Assembly (NCBI RefSeq): GCF_017876115.1
Contig: NZ_JAGINO010000006.1
Span: 124,001-188,000 of the forward strand
Reading direction: 5' to 3'
Source: Azospirillum picis
Lineage (GTDB): Bacteria > Pseudomonadota > Alphaproteobacteria > Azospirillales > Azospirillaceae
Length of the DNA stretch: 64,000 nt
The notes beneath the pieces were generated by a model. The model saw nothing but the letters and a program-made list of their open reading frames with translations, did no database searches and had not been told where the DNA came from. Shown in pieces: positions 50,159 through 58,383 of the stretch (its first letter is position 1; every line of letters begins with the position of its first letter). A program made the translations under genes and the position numbers.

Positions 50159-50551
50159 ATGGGCGCTAAGGCGATGGTGTTGATGCGGGCATGGCTGCCG
50201 GCCTGCCTTTTGCTGGCGCTTCCCGCCTGCACCTCCCCGGTCGGCCTGGCCGCCGCGGGTGCCGACGTGGTGACGCTGAACGCAACCAAGAAGACCATCG
50301 GCGACCACATCGTCTCGGCCGCCACCGGCCGCGACTGCTCGATCATCTCCTTCGAGCAGACCGGCGACTATTGCCCGGACAAGGTGGTGGTCGACCGGTC
50401 GCGCATCTACTGCTTCCGCACGCTGGCCGACGTCGAGTGCCATCACACCCCCGACCCCTACCGCAACGGCGACACCGCGCTGGCCAGCCCGCCGCCGGAC
50501 ATCCGCACACTCCCGCGCCGCCGCGGCTGGTTCGACGACGCCACGCCGTAA
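50159..50551 (+). CDS. putative lipoprotein, unknown function
   Basis: The 130-residue product has a lipobox LALPAC after a hydrophobic signal, predicting lipid attachment at the Cys near residue 22. The mature part includes TLNATKKTIGDHIVSAATGRDC, CSIISFEQTGDYC, and IYCFRTLADVECH with several Cys that may form disulfides; it ends Pro/Arg-rich. The VVTLNATKKTIGDHIVSA stretch is seen in small alphaproteobacterial lipoproteins of unknown function. An internal ATG at 50174 is an alternative start. Confidence 0.75.
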   Translation: MGAKAMVLMRAWLPACLLLALPACTSPVGLAAAGADVVTLNATKKTIGDHIVSAATGRDCSIISFEQTGDYCPDKVVVDRSRIYCFRTLADVECHHTPDPYRNGDTALASPPPDIRTLPRRRGWFDDATP

Positions 50552-50567
50552 CGGCCGGCCGGCACCG

Positions 50568-50609
50568 TCCTTCCCGCACCGCCCTCCCCGCACCGCCCTC
50601 CCCGCACCG
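50568..50609. repeat. three 14-bp tandem repeats
   Basis: Units at 50568, 50582 and 50596: two identical CCCTCCCCGCACCG copies preceded by a variant (TCCTTCCCGCACCG). They lie between two convergent genes. Confidence 0.85.
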
Positions 50610-50634
50610 CGGCGGAGACCGGCTCTTCCCGCCG

Positions 50635-51090
50635 TTACCTGACCTTCTTCGCGACGAACGCCTTGGCGATCGCCATCATCGCCTTTTCGTGCGACGGGCC
50701 GTTCGGCGGCGCTTGGCGAACCGTCCCGCCCTTGGCGGGTGCGGCCGCGGATGCCGCCCGTCCCTGCGGGTCGGCCTGGTCCTCGTCATCGCGGCCCAGG
50801 CGGTTCAGCAGGCTTTCCAGGGCATCGCGGCTGAGGCCGGAGGCGGAAGGCTGGGCGCCGCCGGCGGATTTGGAAGCGGCCGGCCGGGCGGCCTGGTCGC
50901 GGACGGGCGGTCGGCCGGCCCGCTCGATGGCGGCGGCGGCGATCGCCTTCAGGAAGGGCTGGGCGATTCCGCGCAGCAGATCCGGGTCGTCCACCGCCCA
51001 GGCCATCAGGATCTTCTGCGCGTTGGTCCGGCTGCCCTTGGCCGCCATGATCGCCTCGCGCACCTTGCCGTCGACGTAGGAACTGCTCAT
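50635..51090 (-). CDS. hypothetical protein with conserved N-terminal helical block
   Basis: The 151-residue protein starts MSSSYVDGKVREAIMAAKGS and continues NAQKILMAWAVDDPDLLRGIAQPFLKAIAAAA-like helical sequence (about residues 20-60), then a Pro/Ala/Gln-rich linker, SRDALESLLNRLG, and a basic end AIAKAFVAKKVR. It is soluble with no signal. The N-terminal block looks folded and the rest disordered. I do not recognise the function. The frame is open to 51297, but ATG 51090 gives the sensible N-terminus. Confidence 0.68.
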   Translation of the reverse strand: MSSSYVDGKVREAIMAAKGSRTNAQKILMAWAVDDPDLLRGIAQPFLKAIAAAAIERAGRPPVRDQAARPAASKSAGGAQPSASGLSRDALESLLNRLGRDDEDQADPQGRAASAAAPAKGGTVRQAPPNGPSHEKAMMAIAKAFVAKKVR

Positions 51091-51295
51091 CGGCCACCGC
51101 ACACCGTGGAATGTCCGTCGCCTGCGCCTTGCCGGCCCGCCTTCGGAAAGGGCCGGCAAGGCGCATGCGGCGGAACCATGGCGGACTGTCCGCCCAACTC
51201 GGTTAACAAAGGGTTGCATTGCCGGGAAGGGGTGCAACGGAGCTTTCCGGAAGAAGCCATTGCCCGGGACCGGCCGCTCGCCGATAGTGGAGAAC

Positions 51296-51949
51296 ATGCT
51301 GATCGAAACCTTCGCCGACCTGATCTGCCCCTGGTGCTACATCGGCAAGCGCCGGCTCGACCGGGCTCTGGCGCAGCGCCCGACCCTGCGCGCCGAAATC
51401 CGCTGGCAGCCCTTCCAGTTGAACCCGGACATGCCGAAGGGCGGCATGTCGCGGGACGACTACCTGTCCGCCAAGTTCGGCGGCGCGGAGCGGGCGCGCC
51501 AGATCTACCGGGTGGTCGAGGACACGGCCGCCCGCGATGGCCTGCCGCTGCTGCTCGACCGTATCCCGCGCACGCCCAACAGCTTCGACGCCCACCGGCT
51601 GGTCCGCATTGCCGGGCGCCATGGGGTTGCGAACGCGATGGCCGACGCGCTGTTCGCCGCCTACTTCGTCGATGGCGTCGATATCGGCGACCTCGATGCA
51701 CTGGCCAGCGTGGCCGCCGGAGTCGGGCTGGATTTCGGCGAGACGCGGCGCCAGCTCGGCAGCGACGCCGAATCGGCCTCGGTGCTCGCCGCCGACGCGT
51801 TGGCGCGGCAGATGGGCCTGCAGGCGGTGCCATGCTACATCTTCAACCGCCGCTACGCGCTGTCCGGCGCCCAGGAGCCGGCGAGCTTCCTTCCCCTGCT
51901 CGACCTCGGCAGCGCTGAGCCGGAAAACCTGTCGGTGGTCTCCGGCTGA
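51296..51949 (+). CDS. DsbA-family (FrnE-like) oxidoreductase
   Basis: The 217-residue thioredoxin-fold protein has the active site CPWC in FADLICPWCYIGKRRLDRAL, PFQLNPDMPKGGM, and the cis-Pro segment QAVPCYIFNRRYALSGAQ. These are the marks of the FrnE/2-hydroxychromene-isomerase-like branch of cytoplasmic DsbA proteins, linked to stress resistance or polyketide disulfide handling. There is no signal peptide. ATG 51296 has GGAG upstream. It is convergent with prpE and likely a single gene. Confidence 0.93.
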   Translation: MLIETFADLICPWCYIGKRRLDRALAQRPTLRAEIRWQPFQLNPDMPKGGMSRDDYLSAKFGGAERARQIYRVVEDTAARDGLPLLLDRIPRTPNSFDAHRLVRIAGRHGVANAMADALFAAYFVDGVDIGDLDALASVAAGVGLDFGETRRQLGSDAESASVLAADALARQMGLQAVPCYIFNRRYALSGAQEPASFLPLLDLGSAEPENLSVVSG

Positions 51950-52025
51950 GCGGCGGGGCTGGGCGGCAGAGTTGAGAGGCGGGGCCGGGAGGCGCGTCGG
52001 CCAACCCGAACGCCCCCTCCACCCC

Positions 52026-53969
52026 TCAGGCCGGCGTGGCGGCAGCCTTGGCGTAGCCCAGGCTGCGCAGCGCCTCGGCGATCTCCGGCAGAATGCCCGG
52101 ATCGTCGATCGTCGCCGGCATCTTGTAGTCCTGGCTGTCAGCGATCTTCTGCATGGTGCCGCGCAGGATCTTGCCAGAGCGTGTCTTGGGCAGCCGGTCG
52201 ACCACCAGGGCGCGCTTGAAGTCGGCGACCGGCCCGATCTGCTCCCGCACCATCTGAACCACCTCGCGGACGATCTCCTCGTGCGGGCGGCCGACACCGG
52301 CCTTGAGGCAGACGAAGCCCAGCGGCACCTGCCCCTTCAGGTCGTCGGCGACGCCGATCACCGCGCATTCGGCGACGTCCTTGTGGCTGGACAGCACCTC
52401 TTCCATGGCACCGGTCGACAGGCGGTGGCCGGCGACGTTGATGATGTCGTCGGTACGGGCCATGACATAGACATAGCCGTCGTCGTCGACAAAGCCGGCG
52501 TCGCCGGTCTGGTAGTAGCCGGGATAGTCCGCCAGGTAGGACTTCCTGTAGCGCTCGTCGGCGTTCCACAGCGTCGGCAGCGTGCCGGGAGGCAGCGGCA
52601 GCTTCACGCAGATGGCGCCGATGTCGCCGCGCGGCACCTCCCGCAGCTCGGCGTTCAGCACCCGCACGTCCCATCCCGGCATCGGACGGGTGGCCGAGCC
52701 GTACTTGATCGGGAAGAGATGCACCCCCAGCGGATTGCCGGAGATCGCCCAGCCGGTCTCGGTCTGCCACCAGTGGTCGATCACCGGGACCTTCAGATTG
52801 TCCTCCGCCCAATGCAGGGTGTCGGGGTCCGAACGCTCGCCGGCCAGGAACAGGGCGCGGAAATGCGACAGGTCGTACTTCTTCAGATAGGTGGCGTCCG
52901 GATCCTCGCGCTTGATGGCGCGGAAGGCGGTCGGCGCGGTGAAGAGGGTGGCGACCTTGTGCTGCTCGATCACCCGCCAGAAGGTCCCGGGATCGGGAGT
53001 TCCGACCGGCTTGCCCTCGAACACCACGGTGGTGCAGCCGGCCAGCAGCGGGGCGTAGACGATGTAGGAATGGCCGACCACCCAGCCGACGTCCGACGCC
53101 GCCCAATAGACCTCACCGGGCTTGGCGCCGTAGATGTTGGTCATGGTCCAGCGCAGCGCCACCGCATGGCCGCCATTGTCGCGCACCACGCCCTTGGGCT
53201 GGCCGGTCGTGCCGGAGGTATAGAGGATGTAGAGCGGGTCGGTCGCCTTCACCGCCACGCAGGCCGCGGGCTCGGCCAGGGAGACGGCCTCGTTCCAGTC
53301 GACGTCGCGCCCCTCGATCAGGGCCGCGGTCTCCTGCGGGCGCTGGAAGATGACGACGCTGGACGGCTTGTGCGCCGACTGCTCGATGGCGGCGTCCAGC
53401 ATCGGCTTGTACTTGACGACGCGGTTCGGCTCGATGCCGCAGGAGGCGGAGACGATCGCCTTGGGCTTGGCATCGTCGATGCGCGTCGCCAGCTCGTGCG
53501 GCGCGAAGCCGCCGAACACCACCGAATGCACGGCACCAAGCCGAGCGCAGGCCAGCATGGCGACTACGGACTGCGGGATCATCGGCATGTAGAGCAGCAC
53601 GCGGTCGCCCTTCCCGACGCCCTGCGCGCGCAACGCGCCGGCGAAACGGGCGACCTGGTCCTGCAGGTCGGCATAGGTGATGGTCTGGACGATCCCGGTG
53701 ACCGGGCTGTCGTAGATGATCGCCGCCTGGGCGCCGCGGCCCTCCTCCACATGGCGGTCGACCGCATTGTAACAGGTGTTCAACTCGCCGCCCGCGAACC
53801 AGCGATAGAAGGGCGCATTGCTGTCGTCCAGCACCTTGTCCCACGGCTTGGACCAAGTGATGTCCTTCGCCGCATCGCCCCAGAACCCCTCCGGATCGCT
53901 GAGGGAGCGGGCATACATCAGGTCGTAGGTCTCGGCTGTGCTTGGGGCCGGGTTCGGGGTCGGGGTCAT
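52026..53969 (-). CDS. prpE: propionyl-CoA synthetase
   Basis: PrpE activates propionate to propionyl-CoA; close relatives activate acetate. The 647-residue AMP-forming enzyme has the phosphate loop YTSGTTGQPKGVVRDNGGHA (GVVRDNGG form typical of PrpE), HWWQTETGW, YQTGDAGFVDDDGYVYVMAR, and the C-terminal Lys in KTRSGKILRGTM that is often acetylated. ATG 53969 (MTPTPNPAPSTAETY) has GAGGGA upstream; the ATG at 53984 does not. Acs is the alternative call, but length and loop favour PrpE. mce in the window continues this route. Confidence 0.9.
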   Translation of the reverse strand: MTPTPNPAPSTAETYDLMYARSLSDPEGFWGDAAKDITWSKPWDKVLDDSNAPFYRWFAGGELNTCYNAVDRHVEEGRGAQAAIIYDSPVTGIVQTITYADLQDQVARFAGALRAQGVGKGDRVLLYMPMIPQSVVAMLACARLGAVHSVVFGGFAPHELATRIDDAKPKAIVSASCGIEPNRVVKYKPMLDAAIEQSAHKPSSVVIFQRPQETAALIEGRDVDWNEAVSLAEPAACVAVKATDPLYILYTSGTTGQPKGVVRDNGGHAVALRWTMTNIYGAKPGEVYWAASDVGWVVGHSYIVYAPLLAGCTTVVFEGKPVGTPDPGTFWRVIEQHKVATLFTAPTAFRAIKREDPDATYLKKYDLSHFRALFLAGERSDPDTLHWAEDNLKVPVIDHWWQTETGWAISGNPLGVHLFPIKYGSATRPMPGWDVRVLNAELREVPRGDIGAICVKLPLPPGTLPTLWNADERYRKSYLADYPGYYQTGDAGFVDDDGYVYVMARTDDIINVAGHRLSTGAMEEVLSSHKDVAECAVIGVADDLKGQVPLGFVCLKAGVGRPHEEIVREVVQMVREQIGPVADFKRALVVDRLPKTRSGKILRGTMQKIADSQDYKMPATIDDPGILPEIAEALRSLGYAKAAATPA

Positions 53970-54178
53970 TCGGGCGTCCCTCATTCTATTTGGGTATTAT
54001 TCTGTGTGCATTTCCTCTCCGCCGCGCAACGATGCGCTCCGCGGCATCCACAATCTGCGACAAAAGCATAAGCACAGGCAAATGTCAGAAGGTCGGGGGT
54101 GCGGCGGGGAGCCGCATTCCGCTTTCGCGAAATCCTGTTCCGGAAACGCGCCGGCCAGCCAGCCCGCCGGCGTGGACG

Positions 54179-54613
54179 TCAGAAGGACACGCAGACCGGC
54201 CGGATCGCCAGGCCCACCGACTGCTGGTGGAAGCGGTCCTTGTAGAGGTCGACGATCTCGTGGATCAGCCGCAGCGTCGCCGGATCGCCGCCGGCCAGCA
54301 GGGTGACGACCTTGCTCGGCTCGCGCACCGGGCGTCCGGATTCGATGTCGCGCCAATGGCCGGACGCCTCGGTGACGGTCAGGCCATTGGGAAAGCGCGG
54401 CGTCACCTCGCCGTCTAGGAAATCGTTCCAGTCTCGTTCGCTGACGCCGACATCGTTGCCGATGTTGCGGCCGAAGAAAAGCTGCGCCTCGATCATCGCG
54501 TTGGCGGCGTAGGCCGTGCAATCGGACGGATCCATCCGCTGCGCCAGCGCCGGCAGGGCGGTGCAGGACAGCAGGACCGACAGCAGGACGGGCCGGATGG
54601 GCAAGGAACGCAT
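54179..54613 (-). CDS. exported DUF3574 protein
   Basis: The 144-residue product has a signal peptide (RPVLLSVLLSCTALPALA) and the DUF3574 pattern: EAQLFFGRNIGNDVGVSERD, WNDFLDGEVTPRFPNGLTV, TEASGHWRD, SKVVTLLA and LYKDRFHQQSVGLA. The family is of unknown function; it may be a periplasmic ferredoxin-like-fold protein. ATG 54613 has AGAGGAG upstream. It is divergent from the 54706 gene. Confidence 0.88.
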   Translation of the reverse strand: MRSLPIRPVLLSVLLSCTALPALAQRMDPSDCTAYAANAMIEAQLFFGRNIGNDVGVSERDWNDFLDGEVTPRFPNGLTVTEASGHWRDIESGRPVREPSKVVTLLAGGDPATLRLIHEIVDLYKDRFHQQSVGLAIRPVCVSF

Positions 54614-54705
54614 CGGCGGGGCTCCTCTGGGAACGGGAGGGCGGTCGGCAGCAGGCGGCTCGCGACGCACTGGTCAGGAAGGCGCCGGACCGTTATGCAT
54701 GGATC

Positions 54706-55062
54706 ATGGCCGTCGATCCACCCATCACCGGAATCCGCCCGATCCTGGCCGTCGTTCATGGCAACGGCGAGCGGCTGATCGTCGCCCGCCTGACCAATCT
54801 CGGCGGCGGCAGCCAGTCCAACCGCTTCGTGCTGCGCCGCGCCGACTTCCGTGCCCCCTGGGAGCAGCCGGACAAGGGATATTTCGGTTACGCGGAAGTC
54901 GCCCGCGCGCTCGACGCCAACGGCTGGCGTGGCTGCACCATCGAGGTGATGGCCACCACCGATCTGGAAGAGCGGCGCGCCCGCCAGCTCGCCCGCAAGA
55001 AGCTTCACCTGCAGTGCCTGGAGGCGGCGATCCGCCGGGCACAGGAAACCTCCGGCAGCTAG
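54706..55062 (+). CDS. hypothetical protein
   Basis: The 118-residue soluble protein starts MAVDPPITGIRPILAVVHGNGERLIVARL and has NLGGGSQSNRFVLRRADF, GYFGYAEVARALDANGWRGC, and a basic C-terminal helix (RARQLARKKLHLQCLEAAI). There is no signal or membrane segment. The mix of beta strands then helix suggests a small alpha/beta fold. I do not recognise the family. It is divergent from the DUF3574 gene and convergent with the Rrf2 gene. Confidence 0.65.
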   Translation: MAVDPPITGIRPILAVVHGNGERLIVARLTNLGGGSQSNRFVLRRADFRAPWEQPDKGYFGYAEVARALDANGWRGCTIEVMATTDLEERRARQLARKKLHLQCLEAAIRRAQETSGS

Positions 55063-55100
55063 AGCGAGACCGGCCCACCCGGGCCAGATCGGGTCGTGGC

Positions 55101-55550
55101 TTACACCGGCCCCGGATTGCAGCCGGCGCCCTCATGCCGGCGGTCGACGTCGGCCGCGAGGTCGGCAAGCGTAACTTGGCCCAACCGGGCGACGAGGATG
55201 GCCTCGGCCTCGGCCATGGCGCCTTGCAGCGACGCATTGACAGCCTGTTCGACCAGGCAGCCGGCATGGTCGATCGATAGGCCGATGGCGAAGACCGGCG
55301 GCTCTCCCAGCGCGCGGTAGACGTCGAGCAGCGAAATCCGCCCCAGGGGAAGCGCCAGCCGCCAGCCCCCGCCATGTCCCTTTTCGGACCGCACATAGCC
55401 GGCCTCGCGCAATCCGGCCATCGTCCGGCGGATGACCACCGGATTGGTGCTCAGCATCGCCGCGATGGTCTCGGAGGTCACCGCCTCCTCGTACCGGCCC
55501 ATGTGGATCAGCACATGCAGCATGCGGGAAAGGCGGCTGTCCTGTCGCAC
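55101..55550 (-). CDS. Rrf2-family transcriptional regulator
   Basis: The 149-residue winged-helix repressor starts at GTG 55550 (a GGAGGGAG site lies 7 bp upstream), giving the family start RQDSRLSRMLHVLIHMG. DNA-binding helices follow: TSETIAAMLSTNPVVIRRTMAGLREAGYV, then the GHGGGWRLALP wing. Only two Cys are present (AGCLVEQ and GCNPG), not the three-Cys iron-sulfur site of IscR or NsrR, so it may sense redox or another signal. It is divergent from the thioredoxin-reductase-like gene, its likely target. Confidence 0.93.
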   Translation of the reverse strand: MRQDSRLSRMLHVLIHMGRYEEAVTSETIAAMLSTNPVVIRRTMAGLREAGYVRSEKGHGGGWRLALPLGRISLLDVYRALGEPPVFAIGLSIDHAGCLVEQAVNASLQGAMAEAEAILVARLGQVTLADLAADVDRRHEGAGCNPGPV

Positions 55551-55608
55551 CGTTGTCTCCCTCCAGTCGCGCTCCCCATCCGTCGGGGACATCCATGCCA
55601 CTTCCCAG

Positions 55609-55644
55609 GTTACATGACCGATTGACGCCCTCCGATCACGTAAC
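55609..55644. promoter_or_regulatory. candidate Rrf2 operator
   Basis: GTTACATGA (55609-55617) and TCACGTAAC (55636-55644) form an inverted repeat with one mismatch, separated by 18 bp, in the divergent intergenic region. Position and symmetry suit the binding site of the neighbouring Rrf2 repressor. Confidence 0.5.
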
Positions 55645-55727
55645 TTATGTTGTTTCGAATGCTTGACCGAAACCGCTCCGCCGGGCCCTCCCGCGGAGCA
55701 GGCACCATCCCGCAAGGAGCGAAGAAG

Positions 55728-56648
55728 ATGATCTGGCACGCGATCGTTGTCGGCGGCAGCTACGCCGGCCTTGCCGCCGCCCTGCAGCTCGCCCGCGCCC
55801 GGCGGTCCGTCCTGGTGATCGACGAGGGGGTGCGTCGCAACCGGTTCGCCCATAAGTCGCATGGCTTCCTGGGCCAGGATGGCCGGCCGCCGGCCGAAAT
55901 CGCCGCCGAGGCCCGCCGCCAGTTGATGCTCTACAGGACGGTCACCTGGCAGGCGGGCCGCGCCGAACGGGCAGACGCCGGTCCCGGCGGGTTCAGCGTC
56001 GTCGATGGCGCCGGAGCCCGGTACGACTCCCTGAGGCTGATCCTCGCCACCGGCGTGCAGGACCATCTCCCGCCGATTCCGGGACTGGCGGAGCGCTGGG
56101 GGCGGTCGGCGTTCCATTGCCCCTATTGCCATGGTTACGAATTGAACCAGGGCCGGATCGGGGTGATCGCCGTCTCGCCGCTGTCCATGCACCACGCACT
56201 GATGCTGCCGGACTGGGGGGCGACGACGCTCCTGCTGAACGGCGCCTTCGAGCCGGATGCCGGCCAGAGCGCCGAGCTGGCGCGGCGCGGGGTGACGGTG
56301 GAGGCCGGAACCATCCGGTCCATCGGCGGAACGGCCGATCTGTCGATGGACGACGGGCGCCTCCTCTCCTTCGACGGGCTTTTCGTCATGCCGCGAACCT
56401 CGGCGGCCAGCCCTTTGGCCGCACAGCTCGGCTGTGCGCTCCAGGAGGGACCGCTCGGTCCCTATATCGAAACCGACCCGATGCAGGAAACCAGCGTCCC
56501 CGGCGTCTTCGCCTGCGGGGACGCGGCGCGGGCCGCCGGGTCGGTGACCTTCGCCGTCAGCGATGGAGCCCAGGCCGGCGTCGCACTGCACCGCTCCCTG
56601 ATCTTTGGTGGCAACGGGCTGCCACCGGCACCGCCATCCAGGTCCTGA
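55728..56648 (+). CDS. thioredoxin-reductase-like FAD/NAD(P) oxidoreductase
   Basis: The 306-residue flavoprotein has an N-terminal FAD loop (VVGGSYAGLAAALQLARA), RRNRFAHKSHGFLGQDG, and the redox-active CPYC in FHCPYCHGYELNQG. The second nucleotide fold is less clear (GRIGVIAVSPLSMHHAL), and it ends VFACGDAARAAGSVTFAVSDG. The HGFLGQDG and CPYC pattern is shared with the GliT/HlmI/DepH-type dithiol oxidases as well as reductases, so the direction of the thiol reaction is not settled. ATG 55728 has AAGGAG. It is divergent from an Rrf2 regulator. Confidence 0.88.
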   Translation: MIWHAIVVGGSYAGLAAALQLARARRSVLVIDEGVRRNRFAHKSHGFLGQDGRPPAEIAAEARRQLMLYRTVTWQAGRAERADAGPGGFSVVDGAGARYDSLRLILATGVQDHLPPIPGLAERWGRSAFHCPYCHGYELNQGRIGVIAVSPLSMHHALMLPDWGATTLLLNGAFEPDAGQSAELARRGVTVEAGTIRSIGGTADLSMDDGRLLSFDGLFVMPRTSAASPLAAQLGCALQEGPLGPYIETDPMQETSVPGVFACGDAARAAGSVTFAVSDGAQAGVALHRSLIFGGNGLPPAPPSRS

Positions 56649-56657
56649 CCGATCGTC

Positions 56658-57290
56658 CTATCCCAGCAGCAGCCCGGCGGCGATCGCCCACATCACCAGC
56701 GCGATCACCCCATCCATTACCTTCCAGGCGGCCGGCCGGGCGAACAGCGGACGGAGGAGGCGGGCGCCGTAACCCAGCGAGAAGAAGAACAGGAACGACG
56801 CGGTCATCGCCCCCAGCGCGAAAGCGGCGCGGGACTGGGCGAAGCGGGCGGAAACCGAGCCGACCAGCACCACCGTGTCGAGATAGACATGCGGGTTCAG
56901 CCACGTCAGCGCCAGGCAGGTCAGGAGCGCCGGCAGCAGCCCGCCGGCCGTTCTCTGCGACGGCTCAAGCGCTCCCCCGCCGCCGAGTGCCGAACGGGCG
57001 CTCCGCACCCCGTACGCCAGCAGGAAGGCGGCGCCGGCATAGCGCATCAGCGGCTCCAGCCAGGGCCAGCGCATCCCGGCCTCGGCAAAGCCACTGACCC
57101 CGATCAGGATCAGCACGGCATCGGACAGGGCACAGGTGGCGCAGATCGCCAGCACATGCTCGTTGCGCAGCCCTTGACGCAGGACGAAAGCGTTCTGCGC
57201 CCCGATGGCGACGATCAGGCTGAGCCCCAGGAAGAGGCCCGGCAGGAAAGCCGGAAGGAAGGCGTCCGGGGAAAGGGGAGAGATGGGCAT
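56658..57290 (-). CDS. argO: LysE/ArgO-family amino-acid exporter
   Basis: This inner-membrane exporter of basic amino acids has 210 residues and six predicted helices. Family blocks are GLFLGLSLIVAIGAQNAFVLRQG (split), CALSDAVLILIGVSGFA, and LTWLNPHVYLDTVVLVG with the NPxxYxD motif. It ends 9 bp from the convergent flavoprotein. It is divergent from argP; in E. coli ArgP activates argO in response to arginine, so the same logic is likely. Confidence 0.9.
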   Translation of the reverse strand: MPISPLSPDAFLPAFLPGLFLGLSLIVAIGAQNAFVLRQGLRNEHVLAICATCALSDAVLILIGVSGFAEAGMRWPWLEPLMRYAGAAFLLAYGVRSARSALGGGGALEPSQRTAGGLLPALLTCLALTWLNPHVYLDTVVLVGSVSARFAQSRAAFALGAMTASFLFFFSLGYGARLLRPLFARPAAWKVMDGVIALVMWAIAAGLLLG

Positions 57291-57350
57291 CGCGGCTCCG
57301 GCTCACGGGGGCATTTCCCTTCCGCTATCACCGCCCCCGCAGCTAAGGTA

Positions 57351-57375
57351 CTTAATCTTCCTTCGCCCGATTAAG
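57351..57375. promoter_or_regulatory. candidate ArgP binding palindrome
   Basis: CTTAATC (57351-57357) and GATTAAG (57369-57375) form a perfect 7-bp inverted repeat with an 11-bp spacer, 12 bp before the argP start and about 60 bp from argO. This is the shape of a LysR-type regulator site. Confidence 0.6.
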
Positions 57376-57387
57376 CAAAGCTGAACC

Positions 57388-58299
57388 ATGCTGGATTATC
57401 CCCTGCTGTCGGCGCTGGCGGCGGTGATCCGCACCGGCAGTTTCGAGCGCGCGGCGCAACAGCTCCACGTCACCCCCTCGGCGGTGTCGCAGCGGGTCAA
57501 GCTGCTGGAGGAGCGGCTGGGCAGCGTCCTGGTGGTGCGCGGGCAGCCCTGCACCGGGACCGCCGCCGGGCTTCGCCTCTGCCAGCATGTGGAGCGGGTC
57601 GCGCTGCTGGAGAGCGACCTGCGCGACACCCTGCCCGGCTTGCCCCCGGCCGACGCGCCGCTGATCCTGCGCATCGCCGTCAACGCCGACAGCCTCGCCA
57701 CCTGGTTCATCGCCGCGATGACCGGGATGCCCGGCTGCCTGTTCGACCTGGTGCTCGACGACCAGGACCACAGCGCCGAATGGCTGCGCCAGGGCGAGGT
57801 CGTGGCGGCCGTCACCGCCAGCGCCGCCCCGGTTCCCGGCTGCTCCAGCCATCCGCTGGGTGCCCTGCGCTACCGCGCCACGGCAAGCCCGGACTACATG
57901 CGCCGCCATTTCCCCCGCGGGGTCGACGAGGAGTCGCTGTCCCGCGCCCCCTGCCTGACCTTCAACCGCAAGGACCGGCTGCAGGCGCAATGGTTGGCGA
58001 CGGTGTCGCGCAAGGCGCCGGTCCCGCCGACCCACTGGCTGCCGGCCAGCCAGGCCTTCGTCGATGGCGCGCTTGCCGGGCTCGGGTGGGGGATGAACCC
58101 CGACCTGCTGGTTGCCGGGCACCTGGCGGCGGGCCGGCTGGTGGAACTGGTTCCCGGCCGGCCGCTCGACGTGCCGCTCTTCTGGCAGCAGAGCCGGATC
58201 TCGGGAAGCGTTCTGGCCGACCTGACGCGCGCCGTCCTGCGGGCTGGACGGGACGTGCTCCACCAGCCCTCAGCGCCGCAGGGCGGCCGCGACGGTTAA
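57388..58299 (+). CDS. argP: LysR-family regulator ArgP
   Basis: ArgP controls arginine/lysine export. The 303-residue protein has the LysR helix-turn-helix near the start (ALAAVIRTGSFERAAQQLHVTPSAVSQRVKLLEERLG, split) and an effector domain. The N-terminus MLDYPLLSALAAVIRTGSFE and the segment VRGQPCTGTAAGLRL are ArgP-like rather than general LysR. It is divergent from the LysE/ArgO gene across 97 bp with a palindrome. Confidence 0.92.
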   Translation: MLDYPLLSALAAVIRTGSFERAAQQLHVTPSAVSQRVKLLEERLGSVLVVRGQPCTGTAAGLRLCQHVERVALLESDLRDTLPGLPPADAPLILRIAVNADSLATWFIAAMTGMPGCLFDLVLDDQDHSAEWLRQGEVVAAVTASAAPVPGCSSHPLGALRYRATASPDYMRRHFPRGVDEESLSRAPCLTFNRKDRLQAQWLATVSRKAPVPPTHWLPASQAFVDGALAGLGWGMNPDLLVAGHLAAGRLVELVPGRPLDVPLFWQQSRISGSVLADLTRAVLRAGRDVLHQPSAPQGGRDG

Positions 58300-58383
58300 G
58301 GCGGACGGGCACATGACCGAAGAGGACTTTGTCGCCGCCGCGTGCGCGCTTATATGGATTCAACCAATCTCTGGAGGGACTCG

